Shown: piece after piece, positions 24,196-32,907 of the stretch
How positions within the stretch are numbered: the stretch's first letter is position 1
Layout of the letters: each line of letters opens with the position of its first letter
NCBI GenBank assembly: GCA_016185945.1
Contig: JACPMR010000012.1
Coordinates: 62,001 to 126,000, forward strand
Origin: Candidatus Woesearchaeota archaeon
GTDB taxonomy: Archaea > Nanobdellota > Nanobdellia > Woesearchaeales > GW2011-AR4
DNA: 64,000 nucleotides
Direction of reading: 5' to 3'
Made by a program: the position numbers and the translations under genes
Notes under the pieces: model-generated
What the model saw: the letters and a program-made list of their open reading frames with translations, nothing else
Told to the model about the DNA's origin: nothing
Databases searched by the model: none

Positions 24196-24309
24196 TTTCG
24201 ACTAACCTCCTCTGTTTTTTTGCTTTATTAAGACGATGTACACCCCACGTCTTACTCGAATGCAAAAACTGAGCAGATATATAAATATTTCGTTTCCGAC
24301 TATATTTTA

Positions 24310-24876
24310 CTAGTTTCTCCTGTGTTTTTCGACTATTCCTTTTACCCTTTCCAGTTCGTCCTGCAGCGGCTTCGGGATGTTCTCGCCAGTTTTCCAGTAT
24401 TTCTGTCCGTGATAAACAAGTACATCCTTTGTTTTGACAGGGTAAAGCTCGATAACTTCCCCTACAAAAGTTGTGTGGTCGCCAAGCTTTATTTTCTTGA
24501 AAAGCCTGCATTCAGCATTCATTGCAGCGCCTTCAACCATCATGGCACCGATTTTTTTTGCCTTGAAGAATTTGAAGCCAAGCTCCTTTAATGCCTCAAT
24601 CTTGTTGTAAATTTTGCCGGAATAGCCGCCTGAAATGCTTGAAAGAACATTCTGGTCAGAAGCACACAAATTAACGCCAAATTCTTTTGTCTTGGCTATA
24701 TTTGTGTGGGTTGCATCTCCGAAATTGACGCAGACCGCAATCAATCCCGGCCTGTAAGACACTTGGTGAGTCCACTCGCACGCCATTATGTCGCATCCGT
24801 ACGGGCCGTTGCTAGTAATCAATCCAACATTTGTGACAAACTGCTTTGTCCTTTCCTCTCCCCACGGCAAGTCCAT
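24310..24876 (-). CDS. FMN-binding flavin reductase-like protein
   Basis: The 188-residue protein of the flavin reductase split-barrel family has NVGLITSNGPYGCDIMACEW, followed by RPGLIAVCVNF and TKEFGVNLCASDQ, the usual FMN-binding segments. The C-terminal part holds VYHGQKYWKTGE. It likely reduces or binds FMN; partners are not evident. It has no close operon neighbour. The 107-residue track ORF on the same strand is a shadow. Confidence 0.85.
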   Translation of the reverse strand: MDLPWGEERTKQFVTNVGLITSNGPYGCDIMACEWTHQVSYRPGLIAVCVNFGDATHTNIAKTKEFGVNLCASDQNVLSSISGGYSGKIYNKIEALKELGFKFFKAKKIGAMMVEGAAMNAECRLFKKIKLGDHTTFVGEVIELYPVKTKDVLVYHGQKYWKTGENIPKPLQDELERVKGIVEKHRRN

Positions 24877-24909
24877 AGAAAAAGATAGGCCGGATTAATA
24901 TTTAAATCT

Positions 24910-25377
24910 TTATAATTCATCAATTCTCTTCAAGTAGTCCTTAATCCTTGAGCTGATGCTTGGAAGCAGAATCTTTTCTATTTTATCCTCGAAAACTTCG
25001 ATTAGATTGCTGTTTTCAGCGATTCTATAAGCGTTTAATCTTTTCTCCACCAAAAGCGAGTCCTTCAATCTTTTCAGCTGCCTTCTTATGTTGGAAGACG
25101 CGATTCCCAGCATCGGCAATTTAAGGTTTCTCCTGTCTTCAATTACAAGGCTGCATACTTCGTCGCTGGTTAACTGCCTTTGCCCTTTCCTTGACTTTAT
25201 CAATACATTAAGGACATCTACAACAACGTCCCTTGAGTCGCCTGGCTGCAACAAGCCAATTGAGAGGCAAAGCTTCCTGACAAGCTCCCTCTCACTCAAG
25301 TTTGCGGGCTTTTCGTATCTTCTCAAAGTGATTTCTGCAAGAGGAATGTCTTTAGAAATTGTTTTCTGTTTTGCCAT
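24910..25377 (-). CDS. Putative winged-helix regulator
   Basis: The 155-residue protein has an N-terminal segment ITLRRYEKPANLSERELVRKLCLSIGLLQPGDSRDVVVDVLNVLI and a central helix-rich region IASSNIRRQLKRLKDSLLVEKRLNAYRIAE that reads like a winged helix with its recognition helix and wing. I recognise it only as an archaeal conserved HTH-type protein. It is a single gene, so the target is unknown. Confidence 0.65.
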   Translation of the reverse strand: MAKQKTISKDIPLAEITLRRYEKPANLSERELVRKLCLSIGLLQPGDSRDVVVDVLNVLIKSRKGQRQLTSDEVCSLVIEDRRNLKLPMLGIASSNIRRQLKRLKDSLLVEKRLNAYRIAENSNLIEVFEDKIEKILLPSISSRIKDYLKRIDEL

Positions 25378-25449
25378 TAAAAGTTTTAAGAAATAATGGG
25401 TATATATAAGTTTTGATTGAATAAAATAAAAAATTATAAAACAAAAAAT

Positions 25450-25929
25450 TTAGCTGTAAGCCCCGAATCCAGCTGGCTTAACTAAAACTTCTGGACCGTG
25501 GAAACCGCCACATGGGTCATTGTAGATGCTTTCTATCTCGCAGTACGCTCCCCATAAAGGAACGCCGCCGATTGCAACACAATTTGCTTGGCTTGGCATA
25601 TAAACTATTTTGACAAACCATTCCCAGTTGCAGATTTTTTCATCCTGCATATACTCTCCCCTCATATGGTTTGTGATCCAGCCTGTGCTTATGCCTGAGC
25701 AAACTCCGGTTTTCCTATCGCAGCCCCTCTGCTTTTCAGGGTTAAGCCAATCATAACTCCACTTCATGCTTAAATGCACGTCGCAGAAAGCTCCTCCAAG
25801 AACCCTATCAAAATCGCAGTATCTGCCATTAAATGTCTGCGCTTGGTAATTGTAACCGAATTCGTCAAAACCCGCAAACGCTGATGTGCTTAAAGCCACA
25901 AAAATAACTAGCAATATTGCTTTTTTCAT
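25450..25929 (-). CDS. Secreted cysteine-rich hypothetical protein
   Basis: The 159-residue protein has a clear signal peptide MKKAILLVIFVALSTSAFA and eight or more cysteines in the mature part (NGRYCDFD, GAFCDVH, RGCDRKTGVCSG, KICNWEW, ANCVAIG, GAYCEIE, DPCGGF), probably forming disulfides outside the cell. The ATG follows a very strong AAAGGAGGTGAA ribosome site, so it may be highly expressed. It is 12 nt downstream of the THUMP gene but functionally unrelated as far as can be seen. Confidence 0.8.
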   Translation of the reverse strand: MKKAILLVIFVALSTSAFAGFDEFGYNYQAQTFNGRYCDFDRVLGGAFCDVHLSMKWSYDWLNPEKQRGCDRKTGVCSGISTGWITNHMRGEYMQDEKICNWEWFVKIVYMPSQANCVAIGGVPLWGAYCEIESIYNDPCGGFHGPEVLVKPAGFGAYS

Positions 25930-25941
25930 TTTTCACCTCCT

Positions 25942-26442
25942 TTATAATTTCAAAATCTCATCCTTCTTCAGCAAAGCCAATCCTGCTTTTTTGCCGATAA
26001 TCTGAACTTCAATTATTTTTTGAGGGTTTTCCAAGTCAACCTTTGGCTTGTCGACAACTTCTGTGAGATTCATTATCAGCTCTGTCGAATGCATCTGCCC
26101 GAAATGCCTCTTTTGCAGGTCCATTTTCCATTTCTCGGTTTTTTTGATTCCCTTTTGCAGTTTTTTTATCTCTTTCTGCATTGCTTTTACATTTGCCGCT
26201 ATCCACTTGTCTATAGGAACCCAGTGGAATGTATGCTCGAACATCCCTTTCTTGCTTTTCAGCTTAGCCAATTTCTTGACTATGTTTCTGGCATTTCCAA
26301 CTCTCAGCTTGAAAACCCCCTCATTTTCGGATTTCAGAAACTTCGCCTTTTGCTTGACAGCCTTCATTAGCTTCTCAACCTCTTCCTTCGCGCTTCCGGC
26401 ACGGGAAGGGTCATGCGTTACAAGAAGATTTGCGTCTGGCAT
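25942..26442 (-). CDS. THUMP-domain RNA-binding protein
   Basis: The product is about 166 residues from the ATG at 26442, which follows GGGTGATG; the track start at 26496 adds an unsupported extension. It begins ANLLVTHDPSRAGSAKEEVEKLM, and HSTELIMNLTEVVDKPKVDL is the THUMP RNA-binding core. It resembles Tan1-like THUMP proteins that help acetylate C12 of tRNA-Leu and tRNA-Ser. It has no catalytic domain of its own. Confidence 0.82.
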   Translation of the reverse strand: MPDANLLVTHDPSRAGSAKEEVEKLMKAVKQKAKFLKSENEGVFKLRVGNARNIVKKLAKLKSKKGMFEHTFHWVPIDKWIAANVKAMQKEIKKLQKGIKKTEKWKMDLQKRHFGQMHSTELIMNLTEVVDKPKVDLENPQKIIEVQIIGKKAGLALLKKDEILKL

Positions 26443-26523
26443 AACATCACCCAGTAGATTAGAATTTTGGAGGTATAAATAGTTTTCGATAAACAAGTTT
26501 GTCTGGATTACTAAGAATTAAAA

Positions 26524-27117
26524 TTATTCTACCTTATATCTTTGTTTCACGTGATTAATTACTTGAGACCATATCACTCTTGGCACTGAATTTTGTGCTG
26601 TAGCCAAAGCTTCATGGTCAAGTTTAGCAACTATCCCTTCTGCAGCCACCTGCCTAGCCCTTTCCCTTTCTCCTATGGCTTCTAACAAATAGGAAGCTTC
26701 TAATAAATCATTATATCTTACCCTTTGATTACTGACATTTGTACCATTTACTCTAGGAGGGGTGCTTCTAGCACGTTCAATAAGATTAGAAACTCTTGTC
26801 ATATATACATCTTTAATTTCCTCTTCACTAAATCCTCCTTGTCGTAAGAGACCCTTAAGATTATCATCTACTCTTGGATGAAATGGATACGTCCACAACT
26901 GAGAAAAAGTGCTAGCTACCTGCCTATATGCATCTCTTTCAGAATAACCAAATACTCGAGTATATAATCGAGCTGCACTTGTAAAATCCCTATCAGTAAC
27001 ATGATGTTGAATTGTTTTTAGTACTGCTTCCTGCTTTTTTGTTGCTACACCAAGTAAATCCCTATGTTTTTGAAGCTCTGCTTCTAATAAACCAAATCCT
27101 TGACCCAAAATATCCAC
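26524..27117 (-). CDS. Hypothetical helical protein
   Basis: The 197-residue protein is predicted all-helical, with motifs suggesting repeated helical hairpins (AARLYTRVFGYSERDAYRQVAS, LEASYLLEAIGERERARQVAAEG). The second resembles a TPR-like or ankyrin-free helical repeat. There is no recognised family and it is probably lineage-specific. The neighbour 27214-27750 is a TPR protein in the same orientation. Confidence 0.6.
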   Translation of the reverse strand: MDILGQGFGLLEAELQKHRDLLGVATKKQEAVLKTIQHHVTDRDFTSAARLYTRVFGYSERDAYRQVASTFSQLWTYPFHPRVDDNLKGLLRQGGFSEEEIKDVYMTRVSNLIERARSTPPRVNGTNVSNQRVRYNDLLEASYLLEAIGERERARQVAAEGIVAKLDHEALATAQNSVPRVIWSQVINHVKQRYKVE

Positions 27118-27213
27118 CTTATTTTATGTTTTGAGTTAAAGTATTTAAATTTTTCGAATCGTTATCACTTTATAATGCTGTCAAAGTCTCTCCCGAACTT
27201 ATAAATTTTTTGT

Positions 27214-27750
27214 TTATCGGTCATTTTCATTATCCAATAATCCTTGTTTAATAGCTTCCTGTCTTACCATTTCATTAAAAGCATCCCTGAAAGCTTGCCC
27301 TTTAAGTGCTATAGTTTCCAATTCTGGATGTTTGTCATACGCAATAGCTGCCTCGTGGTATCTTCCCTGCTGATGCAATAAATCGCCCAATAAGAGATAC
27401 ACCTTTCCTATTTCAGGTTTGAAAGAAACAAATCCTTTCAGTCTTTCTTCTGGTTCCTTAGTAGTCCTTTCTAACCAGTTGATAGCTTCATCAACAAGAT
27501 CAGATTTAGCATACGCCCTACCGAGATAGAACATTTCTTGTATCCCTGTTGGGTTCAATTCAACGGCTCTCTTAAAGTAATATATTGCCGCACCAATATT
27601 TCCATCTCTCTCCAATCGCAATCCCTCTCCAATATTCCAAGCAGCCCATTGAGATAGTTCTTCTGGTATTTGGTTTACAACTTCTTTTAGGGTATAATCA
27701 AAACTCCTTTGTTTGCGCCATATTCTTAAAATTTCAACAAGATTTACCAT
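27214..27750 (-). CDS. TPR-repeat protein
   Basis: The 178-residue protein has at least three tetratricopeptide-like units: GNIGAAIYYFKRAVELNPTG, YLGRAYAKSDLVDEAINWLE and LLGDLLHQQGRYHEAAIAYDKHPE. It is a protein-interaction scaffold with no catalytic domain. It lies between the helical protein gene and ileS. Confidence 0.8.
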   Translation of the reverse strand: MVNLVEILRIWRKQRSFDYTLKEVVNQIPEELSQWAAWNIGEGLRLERDGNIGAAIYYFKRAVELNPTGIQEMFYLGRAYAKSDLVDEAINWLERTTKEPEERLKGFVSFKPEIGKVYLLLGDLLHQQGRYHEAAIAYDKHPELETIALKGQAFRDAFNEMVRQEAIKQGLLDNENDR

Positions 27751-27811
27751 ACTAAATTTGGGTAGAATAATTCGGTTTTAAAATTTTTCTCTTTTTATTA
27801 CTATGAAATAC

Positions 27812-30800
27812 TCAAACCCTCTCCAAATGTATCTCAAACTCCTTGTTCTTAACCTTTTCCCTGCTTACATGCTCGTGCTTCCTGCTCGGCTCAAGCTCTG
27901 AAATCCTGAACTGAGATGCGCCGACCTTTTCCTTTATCACCAAATTCCATTCTTTTAGCATCTCTTTCAATTCATTATCAGTTTTTATAAATAACGATAT
28001 ATTATCGGACTTCTGCAGTCCGGCTTTTTTCCTCAACGCCTGCACCCTTCTCATCATTTCCCTTGCAAAGCCCTCTGCCTCAAGCTCGTCAGTCATTTCC
28101 CTGTTAATGTAAACAAATCCCTGCTTGAATGTTCCCTCTACATAAGGCAAAGGCACTTCTCTTGTCACTATCAAATGCTCTTTCACTATGTTGAAAACTT
28201 CACCATCTATCTTCATAGAGTATTTTCCTTTTTCTTGGATGTGCTTCAACACAGTTTCCGGGCTGTCGATTGTAAGCTGCGCAATTATTTTTGCGGCTTT
28301 GTCGCCGAAATCAGGACCCATCTGTGAGTAATCTGCCTTTAGCCTTACCTTAACATTAGGTAATGATTCAACAACGCTAACATCTTTTACATTTACTTGT
28401 TTCTTTATGACATCCTTCAATTTTTCAACAGCACCCATTATATTATTGTCTTTAACAGCAACAACAAGCTCTTTTAAAGGCCATCTTACTCCCATTTGTA
28501 TTTTTTCCCTTATGGCAAGGGCGCTCTGCACAATGTCAGAAATTACAAGCATTGAATCTTCAAGCTCTTTCTCAATTGCTTCTTCGTCATACTTTGGCCA
28601 GCTAAACAAGTGAATGCTCTCTTCTTTAATCTTGAATTCGTGCCTTAGATTTTGGTATATTCTTTCTGTTACAAAAGGCGCAATGGGCGCGAACAATTTT
28701 AAAGTTCCAAGCAAGACATTATAAATCGTATAAAGCACCACCCTTTTTTCCTCTTCGCTTCCCATTGATGCCTTGTCTCGTGTCAATTGTATATAGGTTC
28801 TGCTCAGCTCTAAAAATAACTCTTCAACAGCCCAAGAAATCTCGTTTAATCTGTACCCCTCAAACATTTCGGTTACTTTTCTGATTGTTGAATTCACTTT
28901 TGATAGTATATAGCGTTCCTCAATATCATTTTCATATTTTTCCAAGCTTAGTTCGTCTGGATTTACATTTAAATTTGTAGCCATCTCTATAACGTATTTG
29001 TGCAGATTCCACAGCACCATCAAGTTCCTGTGCTTTACCTTCATGTCGTCAAAATTGTAGTTGATGTCAACTCCCGGAGATGTGCCTCCTATCATGTAAT
29101 ACCTCAAAGTGTCTGCTCCGTACTCCATTATTACTTCCTGCGGCAAAATGTAGTTTCCAAGAGACTTGCTCATTTTTCTTCCCTGTGCATCATTAATGAA
29201 ACCATGCATGTAAACTGCCCTGAAAGACTCGTTGTTCATTGCTATCATTGAAGCGACAAAAAGAAGATTGAACCAGCCCCTAATCTGGTCTATGCCCTCA
29301 AGTATGAAATCAGCAGGATACAACTTGTCAAACAAGTCATTTCTTTTTGGGAAATCCAGGCAGTTCCATGATGCAGAGCCTGCATCTAGCCATACATCCA
29401 ATATGTCAGGAATCCTTTCTTTTAACCCATTGCACTTGCATTTTATTTTTACCTCATCAATCCACGGCTTGTGCAAGTCATCAGGAATCCTGCCTGCAAG
29501 CTTTTTCAATTCATCGATTGAACCGACAACAACAAAATCGTCGCATCGACTGCATTTCCATATCGGCAATGGAGTGCCCCAGTATCTTTGCCTTGTTATT
29601 CCGTTATCCCTCAGATTTGCAAGCCAGTTGTCAAAGCTTTTTGAGCCGGCAAAATCAGGCACCCATTTTATGCTTCTGTTAATCTCCCTCATCCTGTCCT
29701 TCAAGTCCTCTATCCTGAAGAACCATTGAGTTGTTGTCCTGTAAATGACAGGGTTTTTGCATCTCCAGCAATGCGCATAGTCGTGCTCGAGTTTTGTTTC
29801 TGCAACAAGAAATCCCTTTTCCCTTATCTTTTCAGTAATCTGCTTGTCGTCCTTTTTAGCAGCCAATCCTGCAAATACGCTGCTTGTCTCGTCAAATACG
29901 CCCCTTTCCGTCAATGTGTTAAAGGGAGGGATTCCGTTTCTGTGGCCTATTTCATAATCCTCTGGGCCGCAGCCAGGAGCCATGTGCACCAAGCCACTTC
30001 CTTGACTAACATCAACATATTCCTCGCTCAGTACAACTGTATGGACTTTAGGATGCTTTTTCTTCATCCCCTTGAATTGGTGAATTTCATTCTCAAATGG
30101 ATGAACGTATTCCAAGCCGAGAAGCTTATTTCCTTTAAATTCCTCCAATATCTTGAACTCCTTATTTGCGATGCCCCTTATGAAGCTTTCTGCAAGCTCT
30201 TTTGCAACAATCCACACTTCATCTTCAACTTTTGCCTTTGCATAGTCGATGTTTGGATGGGCCATTACGCCAAGATTAAAGGGGATTGTCCATGGGGTTG
30301 TCGTCCATATTATAAGGAACTCATTTTCCCTGCCTTTGACTGGAAATTTTACATAAATTGAAGGGTCGGTTACCTGCTCATACTCAAGTTCATGCTTTGC
30401 CAATGACGTTGAGCAGCTTGCGCACCAGTGCATTGTCTTTTCGCCTTCATACAATCTTTTGTTTTCATATGCCTTTTTTATCAGCCACCATTCTCCTTCC
30501 ATAAATGTATTTTGAATTGATTGGTATGCATTGTCAAAATCCATCCAAACCCCAATCTTTCTGAAATCATTGTTCATTGCAATCATGTTTGCTATCGCAA
30601 ATTCCCTGCACTCATTGACAAAATTGGCTATGCCAAATACCGGGATTTCATCCTTGTGCTTCAAGCCAAGCTTTTTTTCAACAGCCTGCTCTGTCGGCAT
30701 GCCGTGCATGTCATATCCTGCTCTGTCCCAGACATCAAACCCCCTCATTCTCTTGTATCTCAGCACGCTGTCTTTCAACGCCTTATTCCATGCAGTGCCA

Positions 30801-30955
30801 AGATGGACTCTTCCTGAAGTATATGGCGGTCCGTCTAAGAAGTAGAACTTCTGCTTGCCCTTGTTTTTTTCCTTTGCCTTCTCATAAATTCTGTTTCTCT
30901 TCCAGAACTCAAGCACTTCCGGCTCAAGTTTTGTGGCTTCGTAGTTTGGCATCAT
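27812..30955 (-). CDS. ileS: Isoleucyl-tRNA synthetase
   Basis: The product is about 1047 residues from the ATG at 30955. The class I signature is PPYTSGRVHLGTAWNK, an HLGT form of HIGH; the second signature is GRKMSKSLGNY. The editing domain lies between (about 190-400) with TTTPWTIPFNLGVMAHP, and the anticodon-binding and C-terminal domains follow. The length is normal for archaeal/eukaryotic-type IleRS. It charges tRNA-Ile. A type B element lies directly upstream of the start. Confidence 0.96.
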   Translation of the reverse strand: MMPNYEATKLEPEVLEFWKRNRIYEKAKEKNKGKQKFYFLDGPPYTSGRVHLGTAWNKALKDSVLRYKRMRGFDVWDRAGYDMHGMPTEQAVEKKLGLKHKDEIPVFGIANFVNECREFAIANMIAMNNDFRKIGVWMDFDNAYQSIQNTFMEGEWWLIKKAYENKRLYEGEKTMHWCASCSTSLAKHELEYEQVTDPSIYVKFPVKGRENEFLIIWTTTPWTIPFNLGVMAHPNIDYAKAKVEDEVWIVAKELAESFIRGIANKEFKILEEFKGNKLLGLEYVHPFENEIHQFKGMKKKHPKVHTVVLSEEYVDVSQGSGLVHMAPGCGPEDYEIGHRNGIPPFNTLTERGVFDETSSVFAGLAAKKDDKQITEKIREKGFLVAETKLEHDYAHCWRCKNPVIYRTTTQWFFRIEDLKDRMREINRSIKWVPDFAGSKSFDNWLANLRDNGITRQRYWGTPLPIWKCSRCDDFVVVGSIDELKKLAGRIPDDLHKPWIDEVKIKCKCNGLKERIPDILDVWLDAGSASWNCLDFPKRNDLFDKLYPADFILEGIDQIRGWFNLLFVASMIAMNNESFRAVYMHGFINDAQGRKMSKSLGNYILPQEVIMEYGADTLRYYMIGGTSPGVDINYNFDDMKVKHRNLMVLWNLHKYVIEMATNLNVNPDELSLEKYENDIEERYILSKVNSTIRKVTEMFEGYRLNEISWAVEELFLELSRTYIQLTRDKASMGSEEEKRVVLYTIYNVLLGTLKLFAPIAPFVTERIYQNLRHEFKIKEESIHLFSWPKYDEEAIEKELEDSMLVISDIVQSALAIREKIQMGVRWPLKELVVAVKDNNIMGAVEKLKDVIKKQVNVKDVSVVESLPNVKVRLKADYSQMGPDFGDKAAKIIAQLTIDSPETVLKHIQEKGKYSMKIDGEVFNIVKEHLIVTREVPLPYVEGTFKQGFVYINREMTDELEAEGFAREMMRRVQALRKKAGLQKSDNISLFIKTDNELKEMLKEWNLVIKEKVGASQFRISELEPSRKHEHVSREKVKNKEFEIHLERV

Positions 30956-30983
30956 TTTCAATGAATTTCTTAATTTTTAAAAG

Positions 30984-31149
30984 TTTCAATCCGTCGTGCT
31001 TCGCACGACACTATCTTGGCGCCTCGGCATTCAGATGTGGAGGTTGCATTCCTTCGTGCTCCTCCTCGGCGCAAATTTATCGTATTAAACATTAAAAGCG
31101 GATTACTTTCTTAACCTTGTGAAATCACAAAGTCGCTCTCGGGATTGAA
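30984..31149 (+). repeat. Modular intergenic hairpin element, type B, copy 6
   Basis: The terminal inverted repeat is TTCAATCC...GGATTGAA. The 5' hairpin is GTCGTGC-TTC-GCACGAC. The central module GCGCCTCGGCATTCAGATGTGGAGG...CCTCCTCGGCGC is shared with type A copies. The type B end is AAAGCGG-ATT-ACTTT...AAAGT-CGCTCTCGGG. This copy shows that the 5' half of one type can join the 3' half of the other. It lies just upstream of ileS. Confidence 0.88.
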
Positions 31150-31231
31150 GTATTTTTATCAATGTTTTTGTTTGAAATATTTTTATTGTTGATTTTTGAT
31201 TTAATATATTATCCAAATTTATAACAAGAAT

Positions 31232-31834
31232 CTAACTTTTGTTTTTAAATTTTTGTAGATTTTTAATATGCTTTTTGGTTGTTTTTAAAAATAACCTTGC
31301 CAACGATATAAAGGCATTTTTCTGCCTTTGATGGGCCGAATGCAGCTTTTCAATGTGCTTGCTGTACTTTTCCTCGATTTCCAGCTTGATGTCCAATCCT
31401 TTTGGAGATAATTTTGAATGATATGTTTTAAATTCCTCCAGCTTTGCCTTGAAGTCATTCAATTCGCCCACCATGATGCTGATATCGGTTTCATCGCTGT
31501 ACAAGAATACATTAAGCGCAGCTTTAACAGCAGAAACATCAGCTGCATTTTTTAAAATATTCAAATTGAAGTGAAGCGTATGTAGCCTGTCATTTATGCG
31601 CTTCTTGTGATTTATCTGCGAGGCAAGATTCCTCATACGCATCAACAAGCCCAAATCATGGATTTGCTCAAGATGCTCCTTGCTTACGTGCCTTGCCTCT
31701 TTTTCAAAATCATCAAAAATGTGCGAGGATTTGCTTAAGTCGAGCAGTTCTTCCCTTATTGAATACAAATCCAATTCTTTCTCTTCTTTGACTTTTAATC
31801 CGTCAATATAATTTTTAACATCATTTCCTACCAT
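31232..31834 (-). CDS. Helical/coiled-coil hypothetical protein
   Basis: The 200-residue all-helical protein has heptad-like stretches (KVKEEKELDLYSIREELLDL, ELNDFKAKLEEFKTYHSKL) and a lysine-rich C-terminus. No family is recognised. Its ATG lies inside the 3' end of the upstream AbrB-like gene in another frame, so the two are coupled. It may be a partner of that DNA-binding protein. Confidence 0.65.
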   Translation of the reverse strand: MVGNDVKNYIDGLKVKEEKELDLYSIREELLDLSKSSHIFDDFEKEARHVSKEHLEQIHDLGLLMRMRNLASQINHKKRINDRLHTLHFNLNILKNAADVSAVKAALNVFLYSDETDISIMVGELNDFKAKLEEFKTYHSKLSPKGLDIKLEIEEKYSKHIEKLHSAHQRQKNAFISLARLFLKTTKKHIKNLQKFKNKS

Positions 31835-31976
31835 CTTTTTTTGCCTTTTCTATTGTGACCCTGACTATCTCGTTTTCTTTCAGGTTGAGAATTTTAATCA
31901 CTTCAAGGGGTATGTTTACCCCCAAGCTGGTGCCTGTTTTCCTTATGTACCTTACAAATTCTTCCTTTCTATCCAT
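31821..31976 (-). CDS. Small AbrB/SpoVT-domain protein
   Basis: The 51-residue ORF is too short for the track. It begins MDRKEEFVRYIRKTGTSLGV and continues NIPLEVIKILNLKENEIVRV, a typical swapped-hairpin AbrB DNA-binding domain. A CCGCAACCTTTATATA promoter lies ~34 nt upstream, and two copies of AAGATTAAAT sit between promoter and start as possible operator sites. The gene overlaps the start of the coiled-coil gene by 14 nt. It is probably a transcription regulator or an antitoxin-like protein. Confidence 0.78.
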   Translation of the reverse strand: MDRKEEFVRYIRKTGTSLGVNIPLEVIKILNLKENEIVRVTIEKAKKDGRK

Positions 31977-32072
31977 AAGATTAAATAAGATTAAATAATA
32001 TAGGAGTATATAAAGGTTGCGGTTTTAATGAGGACTAATTTAAGAGTTTACACGAATGATTGGACTTAAAAT

Positions 32073-32867
32073 TCAAAATTCCTTAGCAAGTTTTATTCTT
32101 TCGGAAGCAGGGTTTACAATGGAGTAAGCGGCAAGAATACTGTCATAAACATGCCTTAACGCTTCTTTTAGTTCCCGCCTAACAGCCATTTGAAATGCAG
32201 TAGTTAAATGTATGTGAGCCCTCATCGGCTGGCGATTAAATAAATAAAATATTCCAAGCTTGACGCCTTTGTCCAAACTGTCGGGACGTTTTTCTAGCTG
32301 GGTTATGCCATCTTCGCTTAAAGGTTTGTGTAGTAGTTCTGTAGTTAAGTACCAATAATGAGATAGCACGGCTTTGAGTGCATTAGATATATGGACAAAT
32401 CCTTTGTTGTTTTCCTCAATCCACTGCATTAAAAATCCGTAAGGATTTTGTTTTGCTTCTACCAATAATTCAAGTTCCCTTTTTACTGCGGTTGCTACTC
32501 TAATGTACCTGCTCAACGATTCATCATAAATGCCTCTAGCAGGGGATTCGTCATCTTCTGCTTTTTTTTGGGATAAAATATTGTCTCTTTTTGTAAGACC
32601 ACTATACCTGCCTTTAGCCTTGAAAGTATTTGCTTCACTGGTGCCAGAAATTCCTTGAAGTCCGTCTAGGTACCCATTGTAGAAATCTAAATAAGAAGTT
32701 AATCTGCTGTCGCTTGGCAAAGAAGCGACTAAGCCTTCAATCTCAGTAGACGCCCTTACTACTGGTTGTAATCTACCAAAATCACCGCTATCTATTCTAT
32801 CAGTAATTTTTAAGCTAAACAATAAAGTTTCTAGATTACCCATTATTTTTTGAAGAACATATATCAT
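32073..32867 (-). CDS. Hypothetical helical protein
   Basis: The 264-residue protein is mostly helical, with KRELELLVEAKQNPYGFLMQW and REIK-free segments such as AIFLLF-type helices near the C-terminus (LGIFYLFNRQPMRAHIHLTTAFQMAVRREL is helical and amphipathic). I recognise no domain. It is probably lineage-specific. It precedes polB-strand genes but has its own spacing (40 nt downstream of polB). Confidence 0.55.
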   Translation of the reverse strand: MIYVLQKIMGNLETLLFSLKITDRIDSGDFGRLQPVVRASTEIEGLVASLPSDSRLTSYLDFYNGYLDGLQGISGTSEANTFKAKGRYSGLTKRDNILSQKKAEDDESPARGIYDESLSRYIRVATAVKRELELLVEAKQNPYGFLMQWIEENNKGFVHISNALKAVLSHYWYLTTELLHKPLSEDGITQLEKRPDSLDKGVKLGIFYLFNRQPMRAHIHLTTAFQMAVRRELKEALRHVYDSILAAYSIVNPASERIKLAKEF

Positions 32868-32907
32868 ATTTTAAATCTTTCTTTTTTAATCACTTAATAG
32901 TAACTAT

